Numbered from the stretch's first letter, positions 17,352 to 27,265 are shown. The stretch: 64,000 bases of DNA from Bacteroidales bacterium UBA6229 (GCA_002440975.1 DJWN01000103.1:1-64000); one strand, 5' to 3'. The notes: a model not told the origin generated them from the letters alone. Numbers and translations are program-made.

Positions 17352-17416
17352 CATTAACCCTTTAACTCATTAACCCTTTAACACATTAACCCTTAAACCA
17401 TTAAACCCCTTAAACC
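17352..17416. repeat. Short imperfect tandem repeat, 15-18 bp unit
   Basis: Four adjoining units of the form CATTAACCCTTTAAC(A/T) with small length changes (16, 16, 15 and 18 bp). It lies between the YCF48-like gene and the BASS transporter, upstream of the latter's -7 box. No role is evident. Confidence 0.7.
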
Positions 17417-17450
17417 CATTCTTAACTACCTTCCTCTCCTTACAAATCCC

Positions 17451-17458
17451 TATCTTTG
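17451..17458 (+). promoter_or_regulatory. -7 box of BASS transporter promoter
   Basis: TATCTTTG fits TAnnTTTG and lies 26 nt before the start codon at 17485. Confidence 0.6.
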
Positions 17459-17484
17459 CGCACTTAACTTACTACCAGCACATC

Positions 17485-18435
17485 ATGCACGAAGACCTGT
17501 TACTCCTCGACACGCTCAAACTCAACTTCAGTGAGGCCGGCCTGCACCTGATGAATGTCACCATTGGTCTGATTATGTTTGGGGTGGCACTGGGCATCAA
17601 AATCGAAAATTTCAAAAAAGTCTTTCTACAACCCAAAGCCATTTTTGCCGGATTGATCAGCCAGTACCTGTTGCTACCGGCTCTCACCTTTTTAGCCGTC
17701 TGGATTTTTGATGATTACATCACCCCTTCGGTGGCTTTTGGTATGCTACTGGTGGCTTCATGCCCCGGAGACAATGTGTCTAATTTTATTTCCAGTGTTG
17801 CCAAAGGCAATGTAGAACTTTCGGTTAGTCTTACTGCGCCGGGCACTGTGCTGGCCGTGCTGCTCACGCCGGCCAATTTTGCCTTTTGGGGTGGTTTGTA
17901 TTCCAATACTTCACCTTTGCAGCGTCCCATTGAAATTGATCCGCTGGAAATGTTTCGTACTGTATTTATCATTTTGGGTATTCCTGTAATTGCCGGCATT
18001 TTCTTTGCTCAAAAATTTCCGGTGATCACAAAAAAAATCAAACAGCCTATCCGGAGTATTTCACTGATACTTTTTGGTTTGTTCATAGTGATTGCTTTCC
18101 ACAACAACCTGAATTACTTCACACAATACATTGATTGTATCTTCCTGATCGTACTTTTCCATCACCTGATGGCACTGGCTACTGGATATCTTTTCGCAGC
18201 TTCCTGGGGGCTCAACCGCATCAACCGCCGAACTATTGGTATCGAAACCAGCATTCAGAATTCAGGACTGGCCTTGGTTTTGCTTTTTAATCCACGGATT
18301 TTTCCTCCGGAACTGAATATGGGAGGCATGGCTTTTATCGCAGCCTGGTGGGGCATCTGGCACATCGTGGCCGGACTTAGCGTGGCCGGTTTTTGGGCCA
18401 GGTTCAGGCCTGTAAAACAGCTTGCCAATGGATAA
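17485..18435 (+). CDS. Bile acid:sodium symporter (BASS) family transporter
   Basis: A 316-residue membrane protein with about nine or ten helices, of the BASS/SBF family. The broken-helix motifs are visible: CPGDNVSNFISSVAKGN near residues 93-108 and GIETSIQNSGLALVL near 252-266. Family members move organic acids such as bile acids, pyruvate or pantoate with sodium. The substrate here is unknown. The next gene, an acyltransferase, overlaps its end by 8 nt, so they are co-transcribed. Confidence 0.88.
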   Translation: MHEDLLLLDTLKLNFSEAGLHLMNVTIGLIMFGVALGIKIENFKKVFLQPKAIFAGLISQYLLLPALTFLAVWIFDDYITPSVAFGMLLVASCPGDNVSNFISSVAKGNVELSVSLTAPGTVLAVLLTPANFAFWGGLYSNTSPLQRPIEIDPLEMFRTVFIILGIPVIAGIFFAQKFPVITKKIKQPIRSISLILFGLFIVIAFHNNLNYFTQYIDCIFLIVLFHHLMALATGYLFAASWGLNRINRRTIGIETSIQNSGLALVLLFNPRIFPPELNMGGMAFIAAWWGIWHIVAGLSVAGFWARFRPVKQLANG

Positions 18436-19795
18436 AAAACGCGATCTTCCTCGATTGGACATCCCTTCGACAGCTTACAAAATCCTGTTTCAGCTGCTTC
18501 GGTTTTATTACCATCTCTACTATAAAAAAATCACAGTTTTAGGCTTGGAAAACATCCCAAATGACAAACCGGTCATCTTTGCCGCTAACCACCAAAATGC
18601 ACTGATGGATGCGTTGGCCGTACTTTTTTATGCCGGACGTCCGGTTGTTTTTCTGGCACGTGCCGATATCTTCAGGAAAAAAATCATCGCACGGATACTC
18701 TATTTCCTGCGTATTTTGCCTGTTTACCGCATCCGCGATGGCGTAAATGTGGTCGAAAAAAACAAAGCCGTATTTGCCGAAACAGTGCGTTTACTCAAAA
18801 ACGGCTTCGCGCTGACGATCATGCCCGAAGGCACCCATTCGCCGGGCAAAATACTGCAACCCCTTAAAAAAGGCATTGGCCGCATTGCTTTTCAGGCTGC
18901 TGAGGCTGTAAATTTCAAAGAAGAAATCTATATTATCCCTTTTGGAATCGATTATGAACATCCGGACCATGCCGGCAAAAAACTGCTGCTGAATATTGGC
19001 AAACCGATTGCCTTGTCTGCCTTTTACAGCGATTACAAACAACATCCGCAAGATGGCCTTACCAAACTGAAAGACTGCCTCGAAGAGCAACTGAAAAATC
19101 AAATCGTCCATTTCGGCCAGTTTGAAGACAGTAAAGCTTTCAGACTACTGACAAAACTAAGTCGCTACACAATACAAGAAATTTCAGGGGAAAAGGCAAT
19201 CATCAAAGCGTTTAATAACGAACAAAACTTAGCCCAAAACCTAAATTTACTGGCCATCCAACGCCCTGAAAGCTACCAATCGCTGATTGCAAAAAGTAAT
19301 GAATACCTGCAAAATCTTCAGCAATATCATCTGTGTGAAACGAGCCCGAGTCAGTTTAGCATTTCAGCGATCAGCCTGTTTTTTTCTGGTATTTGGCAGT
19401 TGATCACCTTTTTGCCATGGCTTATTGGCGTAATATTAAACTACCTTCCATACAAAATCCCCGGGCTGGTTGCTGGAAAGTTTAAAGACCCGCAATTTAT
19501 CAGCTCGGTCAATTTTGTGCTGAGTTTTCTGCTTTTTCCTATTTGGTATCTGATTCTAGGCATCATCATTTATACTATTTCCGGTTCGATTGGCTGGACA
19601 ATGCTTGGCTTGATGATGAGTCCGTATCTGGGATTGTTTGCCTTTTATCATTTCAGGCAGCAAAAACATTTCATCCGATTACTCCGATGGAAATGGTTCT
19701 GCAACCGAAAAAAAACTGTCTGCAAAAAACTCATTGAAGCCCGCAATGCGCTTCAAAAATATGCGCTGGAAATTCTCGGTGAACCAGCAAATTAA
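18428..19795 (+). CDS. PlsC-like lysophospholipid acyltransferase
   Basis: A 455-residue membrane enzyme of the 1-acyl-glycerol-3-phosphate acyltransferase superfamily. The catalytic NHQNALMD (H-x4-D) motif is near residues 56-63 and the substrate motif MPEGTHSPG near 131-139. Two or more C-terminal helices follow (about 320-420), making it longer than plain PlsC (about 240 residues). I start at ATG 18428; the frame opens at a TTG 6 nt earlier. It probably acylates a lysolipid in membrane synthesis or remodelling. Its end overlaps the convergent transaldolase by 4 nt. Confidence 0.85.
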   Translation: MDKKRDLPRLDIPSTAYKILFQLLRFYYHLYYKKITVLGLENIPNDKPVIFAANHQNALMDALAVLFYAGRPVVFLARADIFRKKIIARILYFLRILPVYRIRDGVNVVEKNKAVFAETVRLLKNGFALTIMPEGTHSPGKILQPLKKGIGRIAFQAAEAVNFKEEIYIIPFGIDYEHPDHAGKKLLLNIGKPIALSAFYSDYKQHPQDGLTKLKDCLEEQLKNQIVHFGQFEDSKAFRLLTKLSRYTIQEISGEKAIIKAFNNEQNLAQNLNLLAIQRPESYQSLIAKSNEYLQNLQQYHLCETSPSQFSISAISLFFSGIWQLITFLPWLIGVILNYLPYKIPGLVAGKFKDPQFISSVNFVLSFLLFPIWYLILGIIIYTISGSIGWTMLGLMMSPYLGLFAFYHFRQQKHFIRLLRWKWFCNRKKTVCKKLIEARNALQKYALEILGEPAN

Positions 19796-20751
19796 GCCAA
19801 TTTAGGTGCAATAAACTGTTCCAGCCTGATCAGATCAGCCGTAAACTTCCGGATGCCTTCGGCCAGTTTTTCGGTAGCCATCGCATCTTCATTCAGCAAC
19901 CAGCGAAACATTTTTTCGTCAGGAAGTATTTTCTCCTCATCCGATCCCAGGGCAATTTCTGGCGTAAGTTTTGGACTGATCACTTGCTGATCCTGCTCCA
20001 GCTCAGCCAACAGAGCCGGTGAAATGGTTAACAAATCACACCCTGCGAGTTCAATAATCTCTCCGGTATTTCTAAAACTGGCACCCATCACCTCGGTAGA
20101 ATAACCAAACTTTTTATAATACTTGTAAATCGCTTTCACCGACAAAACACCCGGGTCTTCTTCGGCCGGAATATGCTCTACCTTGCGATGTGCCTTGTGC
20201 CAGTCGAGGATGCGTCCCACAAAAGGCGATATCAACTGCACTCCTGCTTCTGCGCAGGCAATAGCCTGAATCTTGCTGAACAGCAAGGTGAGATTCGTTC
20301 GGATTCCTTCTTTTTCGAGCACCTCGGCAGCTTTTATTCCTTCCCAGGTGGCAGCCACTTTAATCAAAATGCGCTCACGCGAAATATCATTGGCTTCATA
20401 AAGCCGGATCAGACTTCTGGCTTTTGCGATGGTTCCTTCGATATCGAACGACAGCCGCGCATCCACTTCCGTTGAAACCCTGCCAGGAACAATCTTCAAT
20501 ATTTCCAGTCCAAAATTCACAGCCAGTTTATCCAAACACAGTCCAAGCCTCTCCGAGGAAGAATCAGCCTGCTGCCGGGCATAAGCGATGGCCTCCTCAA
20601 CCAAAGGGGCATAGCGCGGATCGGAAGCAGAACTGTAAATCAAAGAAGGATTGGTCGTGGCATCAATGGGCTGATACTGCCACATACTTTCGAAATCGCC
20701 GGTATCGGCTACTACTTTTGTGTATTGTTTGAGCTGTTTAAGGGTGTTCAT
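19792..20751 (-). CDS. tal: Transaldolase
   Basis: A 319-residue class I transaldolase of the TalB type. It moves a dihydroxyacetone unit between sugar phosphates in the non-oxidative pentose phosphate pathway. The start ATG 20751 gives the typical opening LKQYTKVVADTGD; an upstream ATG at 20769 adds six residues. DATTNPSLI is the family signature near residue 30, and the Schiff-base lysine lies in ERILIKVAATWEG. A TATCTTTG -7 box on the minus strand at 20784-20791 fits either start. Confidence 0.95.
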   Translation of the reverse strand: MNTLKQLKQYTKVVADTGDFESMWQYQPIDATTNPSLIYSSASDPRYAPLVEEAIAYARQQADSSSERLGLCLDKLAVNFGLEILKIVPGRVSTEVDARLSFDIEGTIAKARSLIRLYEANDISRERILIKVAATWEGIKAAEVLEKEGIRTNLTLLFSKIQAIACAEAGVQLISPFVGRILDWHKAHRKVEHIPAEEDPGVLSVKAIYKYYKKFGYSTEVMGASFRNTGEIIELAGCDLLTISPALLAELEQDQQVISPKLTPEIALGSDEEKILPDEKMFRWLLNEDAMATEKLAEGIRKFTADLIRLEQFIAPKLA

Positions 20752-20783
20752 CGTTCCGGAATTAGTCATTGTCCTGTTCGCAG

Positions 20784-20791
20784 CAAAGATA
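20784..20791 (-). promoter_or_regulatory. -7 box of transaldolase promoter
   Basis: TATCTTTG on the minus strand, 33 nt before ATG 20751. Confidence 0.55.
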
Positions 20792-20876
20792 AAACTTCAA
20801 GCTGAACCAGCTTGAAATTCCATTCTTAAAATAAAATAACAAATATGAAATTCATTCAATAACCCAATGGAAAACG

Positions 20877-21578
20877 TTATCCCCGTAGCGAAAGCTGTTG
20901 CAGTTTTTCGTAGTCTGTAAGTTCTATGTGCTTTGTTTCGAGCTTTATGATGCCAGCTTGTTCAAACTCTTTGAGGATACGTGTGGCACTTTCCTTTGTC
21001 ATATTCGACATCTCGCCTATCTCTTGTCGGGTGATGGTCAGGTCAAAAATCCTGGAGTTATAGATTTTCTCCGAGAGGTAAATCAACACATCAGCCAAAC
21101 GACCATGCATTTGCTTTTGAGTGAGACTGACGAGACGTTGAAAATTGAGCACACTATTCATGCTGCAATGTTTCAAAAGCGACTCTGCAAAATCAGGATT
21201 AGTACGCATCACTTTTCGCAGATTTTCGATGCTGATAAAGCAGGCAGAGGTTTCTGTTAAGGCCGCAACACTGTAGTGATAACGGTAATCGGTAAACAAT
21301 CCCGGACCACCAAATAGCTTCCAGGGAATAATGAGCTCCAACAGCAGGTTTTTTCTGTCATAGCCTTCGAGATACATCTTAGCCATTCCGCTTGTTATAA
21401 TGATCATATGAGAGGCCGAAGTGCCTTGTTTTACAATATTTTCGCCAGCATTAAAAACAACCTCAAACCGATTGGCATTGGCAATCTTCAGCTCTTCCTG
21501 ACTCAATAAATTAAACAAGGGTGAATGCGCGTTACAAGTTTGACAATTTATACAGGTATCTGATCTTTTTTTTATCAT
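20877..21578 (-). CDS. Crp/Fnr-family transcriptional regulator
   Basis: A 233-residue regulator. The N-terminus carries three cysteines, CINCQTC (C9, C12, C15), before the cNMP-binding-like domain (about 20-140). A winged helix follows with the recognition region ITRQEIGEMSNMTKESATR (about 185-205). I start at ATG 21578; the frame opens at a TTG 21 nt upstream. The cysteine cluster resembles FNR-type Fe-S ligands, but a fourth ligand is not obvious, so oxygen or redox sensing is possible rather than shown. It stands alone; targets are unknown. Confidence 0.9.
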   Translation of the reverse strand: MIKKRSDTCINCQTCNAHSPLFNLLSQEELKIANANRFEVVFNAGENIVKQGTSASHMIIITSGMAKMYLEGYDRKNLLLELIIPWKLFGGPGLFTDYRYHYSVAALTETSACFISIENLRKVMRTNPDFAESLLKHCSMNSVLNFQRLVSLTQKQMHGRLADVLIYLSEKIYNSRIFDLTITRQEIGEMSNMTKESATRILKEFEQAGIIKLETKHIELTDYEKLQQLSLRG

Positions 21579-21828
21579 AATCTGAGTTTTATTCTGCAAA
21601 AGCTACATAAAGTTAAAAGGCTCTTTGTTTGTTTTTAGACAGCGAACAGGTGATCAAAAATACAAGAATTAATGATCTAACGCAATTCCAAATTTTTTTT
21701 ATACTTGTATTTTTAACTTTTTGAGGTATTTAGGCGCATAAATTGATAAACCACTCCAAAAAGTTTGCTATGCAAAATGAACTTATTTCGCCCTTTTTGT
21801 GCATCTTCGCAAACAAATTGCATCCGGT

Positions 21829-22527
21829 ATGCAGCACGTTATGGTCAGGTTATCTGTAATTATTACACTCATTATAACAACTTTATGCTTCAACTCAATT
21901 TTTGCCAGGGATTGGAAAGTTGCGATCAAACCAGCTGTTAGCATTCCTTTAGGTGATTTTGCTGCGCACCAATTGCATACAGGAAGTTTTGCAGAAACGG
22001 GTTTTAGCGGAATCCTTGAATTAAAACATCCGGTATATAAAAACTGGTCGCTGGCAGCCGAAAGCGGTATTGCCTTACATGCCGTAAATGTATCAGCCCT
22101 GGGTTTGGTTACTGTTCAAAACGACCCATTTATGGAAGATGTTTATATCCGAAGTGAAGCTATTCGGCAGGTATTTTTATTGGCCGGAACTTCTTACGCC
22201 TTTAAACTTGTTGGACTTTTTACGGCTGAAGCAGGAATCAAAGCAGGATTCTTGCATTCACAAACGCCTTATCAACTTTATAAACCACGATATTTTATGA
22301 CGGGTCCGGCTTATTATGAAATCACTTCGGCTAAGGATTACAGTGCGGTTTTTTCGGCCGAAATAGCTGTGTATTACCCGATAAACGATTGCTACGAAGC
22401 CGGATTAAATTTTCAATGGATGAACGCCTCACCCGAATTTGGCTTTCATACTTCAGGAGGAGTGAGGGTTGACAAACGACCCGTGCAAATGTTAAATTTA
22501 GGTTTGGTTTGGAGATTTCGCTTTTAA
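21829..22527 (+). CDS. Outer-membrane beta-barrel-like hypothetical protein
   Basis: A protein of 232 residues from ATG 21829, or 228 from ATG 21841. Both give a signal peptide ending near NSIFA. The frame opens at a GTG at 21799, but a possible -7 element (CATCTTCG, 21802-21809) lies after it. The mature part has alternating hydrophobic strands, many aromatic residues and a final NLGLVWRFRF strand ending in Phe, typical of small outer-membrane barrels. I do not recognise a specific family. It lies upstream of porZ, 77 nt away. Confidence 0.65.
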   Translation: MQHVMVRLSVIITLIITTLCFNSIFARDWKVAIKPAVSIPLGDFAAHQLHTGSFAETGFSGILELKHPVYKNWSLAAESGIALHAVNVSALGLVTVQNDPFMEDVYIRSEAIRQVFLLAGTSYAFKLVGLFTAEAGIKAGFLHSQTPYQLYKPRYFMTGPAYYEITSAKDYSAVFSAEIAVYYPINDCYEAGLNFQWMNASPEFGFHTSGGVRVDKRPVQMLNLGLVWRFRF

Positions 22528-22568
22528 TTAACAAATAACAATAAATCAGCTCTTTTTTAGTTTATAAG

Positions 22569-22584
22569 TTGGCTTAATGGCCAA
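22569..22584. promoter_or_regulatory. Inverted repeat upstream of porZ
   Basis: TTGGC-N6-GCCAA, 20 nt before the porZ start codon. It could be an operator or a small leader hairpin; nothing else supports a function. Confidence 0.2.
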
Positions 22585-22603
22585 TCCAATTAAAAATTAA
22601 GGT

Positions 22604-24934
22604 ATGCATACTTTCAGAAATTTCGGTTTTGGGATTTTAATGGCTTTCGTGCCGATCATACTTTCGGCTCAAAACACAGGCATCGGACAATGGCGCACAC
22701 ATCTGCCTTATCAAAATGTGATTGATGTAGAAGCATGGGATTCAAAAATCTATGCTGCAACGCCCTATGAATTGTTTATTTATGATAACGAAGATAATAG
22801 CCTGAGCCTCTTGAACAAAGTTAATGGCCTCAGCGATATCGGAATCAGCTCCATCGAATTTAGCGGAAGCTTGCAGGTTTTGTTGATTGCTTACAAGAAT
22901 AGTAATGTTGATCTCATTACTGATGAAGGAATCATCAACCTTAGTGACATCAAAGACAAAGAGTTAATCGGTAATAAAACCATTAACAATGTGATGTTTC
23001 ACAACAAACTGGCCTATCTTTCCTGTGGGTTTGGTATTGTGGTACTCGACATCGAACGACAGGAAGTGAACGACACCTATTTAATTGGCTCGCAGGGAAG
23101 CTATATCAATGTGTTTGATTTGGATATCTACGATGAAAAACTGTATGCAGCCACCGAATCCGGAGTGTATTATGCCAGTCTGGAAAGTCCAAATCTGGCA
23201 GATTACAATGCCTGGACCAAAGACGAAACACTCCTTCATCCCGACCTTTCGTACAACCAAATCGAAACTTTTAACAATTGGATATTGCTTAACTACTCAA
23301 GAAATGTTTACAATACTGACACCCTGTTCATCTATAATGGTGATCAATGGGACTATTTTGAGCGCGAAAACACCTCCCGAAGAGCAATGTTACGTGCCTA
23401 TGAAGACCAGCTACTTATTTGCAACAACTACAACCTTTATGTTTACGATACGCAACTCCAACTCGAAAAAAACTTCTACAATCCCGGCAGTGCATCCATT
23501 GAACCCAAGGCAGTGGTGCGCGACAGCCGTAACACTTATTGGATTGGTGATCGGTGGCGTGGTTTGATCAAAACAACCAATGGATTTGATGGAGAAGACT
23601 TCAAACCCAATGGCCCCGGAACTATAAATGTTTACGAACTTAAAGCCCGTGGCAACAAGGTGTGGGTGGCCAGTGGCGGACGTGCCAACAACTGGGCTAA
23701 ATTATATATGGCTGATGGCGTATTTGCTTATGATGGCACTAGCTGGACAACGCACAATCGCGCTAATACGGCTGCTTTCGACACTATTTCTGATTTTGTA
23801 AGTGTTGCTATTGATCCGCAAAACACCAACAAAGCCTACATCGGAAGCTGGCAGGAGGGCATCATGGCATTTGAAAATAATCAGCTAGCCGAAGTTTATT
23901 CTGAACACAACAGCAGTCTGCAAAGCTGGGTAGCCGATCCAAATCTGGTGAACATCAGCGGGCTTGATTTTGACAGCTACAACAATCTTTGGGCTGCCAA
24001 CACCGGCGCACCCAATCTGCTCTCGATGCGAACCCCGTCAGGTGAATGGCAGTCATTTAACCTGGGAGCTTCGGCCAGCGGAATCGACATCGGCAATATG
24101 ATCATCGACAGGAATAACTACAAGTGGATCATACGTAGAAACGAAGGCATGGTGATGGTGTTTAACGATAATAATACCTTCGACATTGCAACGGATGATA
24201 AGTTAAAAATACTGAATGGCACCGCCGGAAACGGAGCAATCCCCGGCAATCAACTTCTTTCGATGGCTGATGATCTGGAAGGTGCGGTATGGGTTGGCAC
24301 AGATGCCGGACCAGCTGTTTTTTACAACACAGAACGGATTTTTATGCAAGGCCAGAATTTTGATGCAACAAGAATTTTAGTTCCCCGCAACGATGGCACC
24401 GGACAAGCTGATTACCTGCTCGGAAGCGAAAAGATCCTTTCGATTGCCATTGATGGAGGCAACAACAAATGGTTTGGCACTGAAAACGGTGTATTCCAGA
24501 TGTCGCCCGATGGCCTGGAACAATTGAATTATTTCAATATGGCTAACAGCCCTTTGCTGTCGAATACCGTAAACAGCATTGCCATTACAGATGATGGTGA
24601 AGTGTTCTTTGGTACAAACAACGGGATTATCTCTTACAAAGGAATCGCAACTCCCGGAGAACCAACTAACAGTGAGGTTTATGCTTATCCAAATCCGGTG
24701 CGCCGCGAATATAACGGACCTATAGCCATCAAGGGCCTTGTACGTAATGCCATCCTCAAAATTACGACCATAAACGGGAATCTGGTCTATCAAACCCGGG
24801 CCGAAGGCGGACAAGCTGTCTGGGATGGCCGTACGCTTAATGGAAAAGCGGTTGAACCAGGGATTTATCTTGTTTTTGTAAGCGACGATGCAGGCCGTGA
24901 AACCATAGTAACAAAAATTATGATGATGCGCTAA
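22604..24934 (+). CDS. porZ: PorZ, type IX secretion sortase-complex protein
   Basis: A 776-residue secreted protein: a signal peptide (1-22, ending LSAQ), two beta-propeller regions with ligand-like and two-component-propeller repeats (for example LWAANTGAP, AVWVGTDAG, NKWFGTENG), and a C-terminal domain (about 690-776) beginning AYPNPVRRE. The opening QWRTHLPYQNVIDV and NKVNGLSDIGI are typical of PorZ. In Porphyromonas gingivalis PorZ sits at the cell surface, binds A-LPS and delivers it to the sortase PorU, so that T9SS cargo is attached. The recO gene abuts its stop codon, an order common in Bacteroidota. Confidence 0.88.
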   Translation: MHTFRNFGFGILMAFVPIILSAQNTGIGQWRTHLPYQNVIDVEAWDSKIYAATPYELFIYDNEDNSLSLLNKVNGLSDIGISSIEFSGSLQVLLIAYKNSNVDLITDEGIINLSDIKDKELIGNKTINNVMFHNKLAYLSCGFGIVVLDIERQEVNDTYLIGSQGSYINVFDLDIYDEKLYAATESGVYYASLESPNLADYNAWTKDETLLHPDLSYNQIETFNNWILLNYSRNVYNTDTLFIYNGDQWDYFERENTSRRAMLRAYEDQLLICNNYNLYVYDTQLQLEKNFYNPGSASIEPKAVVRDSRNTYWIGDRWRGLIKTTNGFDGEDFKPNGPGTINVYELKARGNKVWVASGGRANNWAKLYMADGVFAYDGTSWTTHNRANTAAFDTISDFVSVAIDPQNTNKAYIGSWQEGIMAFENNQLAEVYSEHNSSLQSWVADPNLVNISGLDFDSYNNLWAANTGAPNLLSMRTPSGEWQSFNLGASASGIDIGNMIIDRNNYKWIIRRNEGMVMVFNDNNTFDIATDDKLKILNGTAGNGAIPGNQLLSMADDLEGAVWVGTDAGPAVFYNTERIFMQGQNFDATRILVPRNDGTGQADYLLGSEKILSIAIDGGNNKWFGTENGVFQMSPDGLEQLNYFNMANSPLLSNTVNSIAITDDGEVFFGTNNGIISYKGIATPGEPTNSEVYAYPNPVRREYNGPIAIKGLVRNAILKITTINGNLVYQTRAEGGQAVWDGRTLNGKAVEPGIYLVFVSDDAGRETIVTKIMMMR

Positions 24935-25663
24935 ATGGGTGCTGACAAAATCCGCGGGATTGTATTAAATCAAATCAGATATAGCGATACAAGCCTGATC
25001 GTTAAGGTTTATACTGATACTTACGGTTTGCAGTCGTACCTTATTAAAGGTGTCTTTCAAAAACGATCGCAGTTCAGGCCGGCACTCTTTCAGCCCATGA
25101 GTGTGATTCAATTTGTGAGCCAGCACAAGCAAGGCAAAGAGCTTCATTATATGCAGGAAATCAGCCTGGAAATAAGCTTTCACCAACTTCATCAGGACAT
25201 GGGGAAAAATGCCGTGCTGATGTTTATGAGTGAGCTGCTTAGTCATGCCATTCATAGCCAGGAATCTGATCCCGATCTCTTTGATTTTTTAATTCAAACC
25301 ATCCAATGGCTCGATCTGACAACTGATTCGTATGCTGCCTTTCCGCATTATCTTATGCTGGAGTTAAGTCGTTTTTTAGGTTTTTATCCCAAAAATAGCA
25401 GCTTTAGTGATGGAGCAACTTTTGATATGATGGAAGGTCAATATAAAAAACAACAGCCCGAACATCCTTATTTTTTAGATGAATCACTAAGTGAATACTT
25501 ACATCAGCTTGCCTCTATAGTCCCGGAGCAATTGGCAACACTCAAATGGAATCCCAATTACAGGCGACAGCTGCTTGGTGAATTGATCAACTATTACAAA
25601 TTACATTTGCCCGGCTTCAATGGGCTAAAGTCGCACGAAATTCTTAAGGTAGTACTGGGCTGA
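24935..25663 (+). CDS. recO: DNA repair protein RecO
   Basis: A 242-residue protein with an N-terminal OB fold (about 1-80, GIVLNQIRYSDTSLIVKVYT) and a helical C-terminal domain. RecO helps load RecA on SSB-covered single-stranded DNA, together with RecR. It starts immediately after the porZ stop codon, so the two are translationally close. As in other Bacteroidota RecO, the C4 zinc knuckle of Deinococcus RecO is not visible. Confidence 0.92.
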   Translation: MGADKIRGIVLNQIRYSDTSLIVKVYTDTYGLQSYLIKGVFQKRSQFRPALFQPMSVIQFVSQHKQGKELHYMQEISLEISFHQLHQDMGKNAVLMFMSELLSHAIHSQESDPDLFDFLIQTIQWLDLTTDSYAAFPHYLMLELSRFLGFYPKNSSFSDGATFDMMEGQYKKQQPEHPYFLDESLSEYLHQLASIVPEQLATLKWNPNYRRQLLGELINYYKLHLPGFNGLKSHEILKVVLG

Positions 25664-25678
25664 GTAAGTGGTTGAGCC

Positions 25679-26602
25679 TTATCGTAAAGTGAAATTAACC
25701 TGACCGATCAAACTTTCACCTTCATAGATATCTACGGCATAAACACCCTCCTGAAGTTCCTGGGTATCGCGTTTATCCCAATAAACACAAACTTCCTGAT
25801 TCTGATTCTGATAGTCAATGGTTTTCATGACTGAATATTGTAATCTCTCGCCCTGAACCACGAAGGAATATTCATCACCCCTGCCTTTGGCCAAAACTTT
25901 ACGATCAGGTGCTGCGATTCGGATATAGATTTGTTTGGTACCAGCCGCTACAACTTTGTTTTCAGCCAGGGTGAAACATACCTTAATACGCTCAACTCTT
26001 TTTACTTTATCAGTCTCCACCTCTCTGTTGCTGCCCCGCTGACGAATACCTGCAGCAGATACGTTGAAGGTACGCATTTCGGCAGCCATCTCAACCACAT
26101 CGGTAAGCTCTTCTTTGACTTTACTTAGCTGGATATTACGTTTGCGTTCCAGGTTAAATTCTTCGCGGATACGCTCATTCTCCTCTGTTAATTCACGGTT
26201 TACGGTGTATAATGAATCCATCTGCCTAACATAGCCTTGGGAAATCACCTGAAGCTGTTCGAGTTTCTTTTTGATCTTATAATATTCCCATTGGGTATTG
26301 AGCAATTTCTTAATCTCAACAGCATTGGCCTGTATCACACTATCCTTGGCCGTAAGCGAGTCGGCCAGTGCCCCATAGGCTTCTTTAGTTTGGTTATGTG
26401 CCACTATTAAGCTGTCAACCTCGCGCACCAATGCAATGCGCTGCTGATCTTTTTCTTCCTGCAACACACGCAAATTCGATTTAGTTGAAATCAGCCAGAT
26501 AGATAAGCCAATGATTATCAAAGCAAAAATTGCCAGAATAATGTATAGCCATCTGGTTGCATTCGGCGAAGGGATAGGCTGATTTTGAGCGGACTTTTCC
26601 AT
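25679..26602 (-). CDS. Single-pass membrane coiled-coil protein, function unknown
   Basis: A 307-residue protein with a TM helix at about 19-39, a long coiled coil (about 43-170, rich in Glu/Lys/Gln heptads) and a C-terminal beta-rich domain (about 195-307) ending GESLIGQVNFTLR. The short N-terminus before the helix suggests the rest is periplasmic. The layout is common among conserved Bacteroidota proteins of unknown role; I cannot assign a family. It is divergent from thpR and convergent with recO. Confidence 0.75.
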   Translation of the reverse strand: MEKSAQNQPIPSPNATRWLYIILAIFALIIIGLSIWLISTKSNLRVLQEEKDQQRIALVREVDSLIVAHNQTKEAYGALADSLTAKDSVIQANAVEIKKLLNTQWEYYKIKKKLEQLQVISQGYVRQMDSLYTVNRELTEENERIREEFNLERKRNIQLSKVKEELTDVVEMAAEMRTFNVSAAGIRQRGSNREVETDKVKRVERIKVCFTLAENKVVAAGTKQIYIRIAAPDRKVLAKGRGDEYSFVVQGERLQYSVMKTIDYQNQNQEVCVYWDKRDTQELQEGVYAVDIYEGESLIGQVNFTLR

Positions 26603-26689
26603 AATACTTATGTTTCCATTTCGTTATGCAAAAATAGTGCAAATCAACGATATTTGCAAGTTGAATTCCAGCTTAAAAAGCGATCTCTC

Positions 26690-27265
26690 ATGACTGATAA
26701 CCCTTTAAAACGACTCTTCATAGCCATTCCGCTTCCGGATACAAATCCTCTGCACAAGCTTCTTGATCAGCTCAGGCATCAACTGGCACCCGAAAAGATC
26801 AACTGGGTGAAAATGCAAAACCTTCATCTTACACTAAAATTCTTTGGTCCGGTTCGCACAACTCTGATTCCTCAAATCATTTCAACAACACAGGATTGTA
26901 TTTCACAACACAAAAGCTTCACCCTCGATTTTGACAAGACCGGAATCTTTGGCAGCAGATACGACCCCAAAGTGCTTTGGCTGGGGACAAAAACCCCACC
27001 CGATGAACTCCTCTCATTAACCGAAAACCTGCTCAATCAACTGGATAACATTGGATTTAAACGCGACAGACAAAACTTTGTGCCTCACCTCACCCTGGGA
27101 AGGATCAAACAGTTGAAACAAAAACCATATTTCCAACAAGTGGTGCAACGTATTCCACAGCAATCGTATCTCAAAACTACTATCAAAGAGGTGAGGCTTT
27201 ACGAAAGCATCCTGCATAAAAGCGGCCCGGAATATTTTGTTGTTGAACACTTTAGCCTGGGTTGA
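26690..27265 (+). CDS. thpR: RNA 2',3'-cyclic phosphodiesterase
   Basis: A 191-residue 2H-phosphoesterase. The two catalytic H-x-T motifs are HLTLKFFG (about residue 45) and HLTLGRIK (about residue 128). Family members open 2',3'-cyclic phosphates at RNA ends to 2'-phosphates and can ligate tRNA halves in vitro. I start at ATG 26690 because the fold begins at KRLFIAIPL; the frame is open from 26585, which would overlap the divergent gene's start. Confidence 0.9.
   Translation: MTDNPLKRLFIAIPLPDTNPLHKLLDQLRHQLAPEKINWVKMQNLHLTLKFFGPVRTTLIPQIISTTQDCISQHKSFTLDFDKTGIFGSRYDPKVLWLGTKTPPDELLSLTENLLNQLDNIGFKRDRQNFVPHLTLGRIKQLKQKPYFQQVVQRIPQQSYLKTTIKEVRLYESILHKSGPEYFVVEHFSLG

Noticed and set aside
17352..17416. 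CRISPR-like array
   Set aside because: The units adjoin one another with no unique spacers, and no cas gene is nearby.
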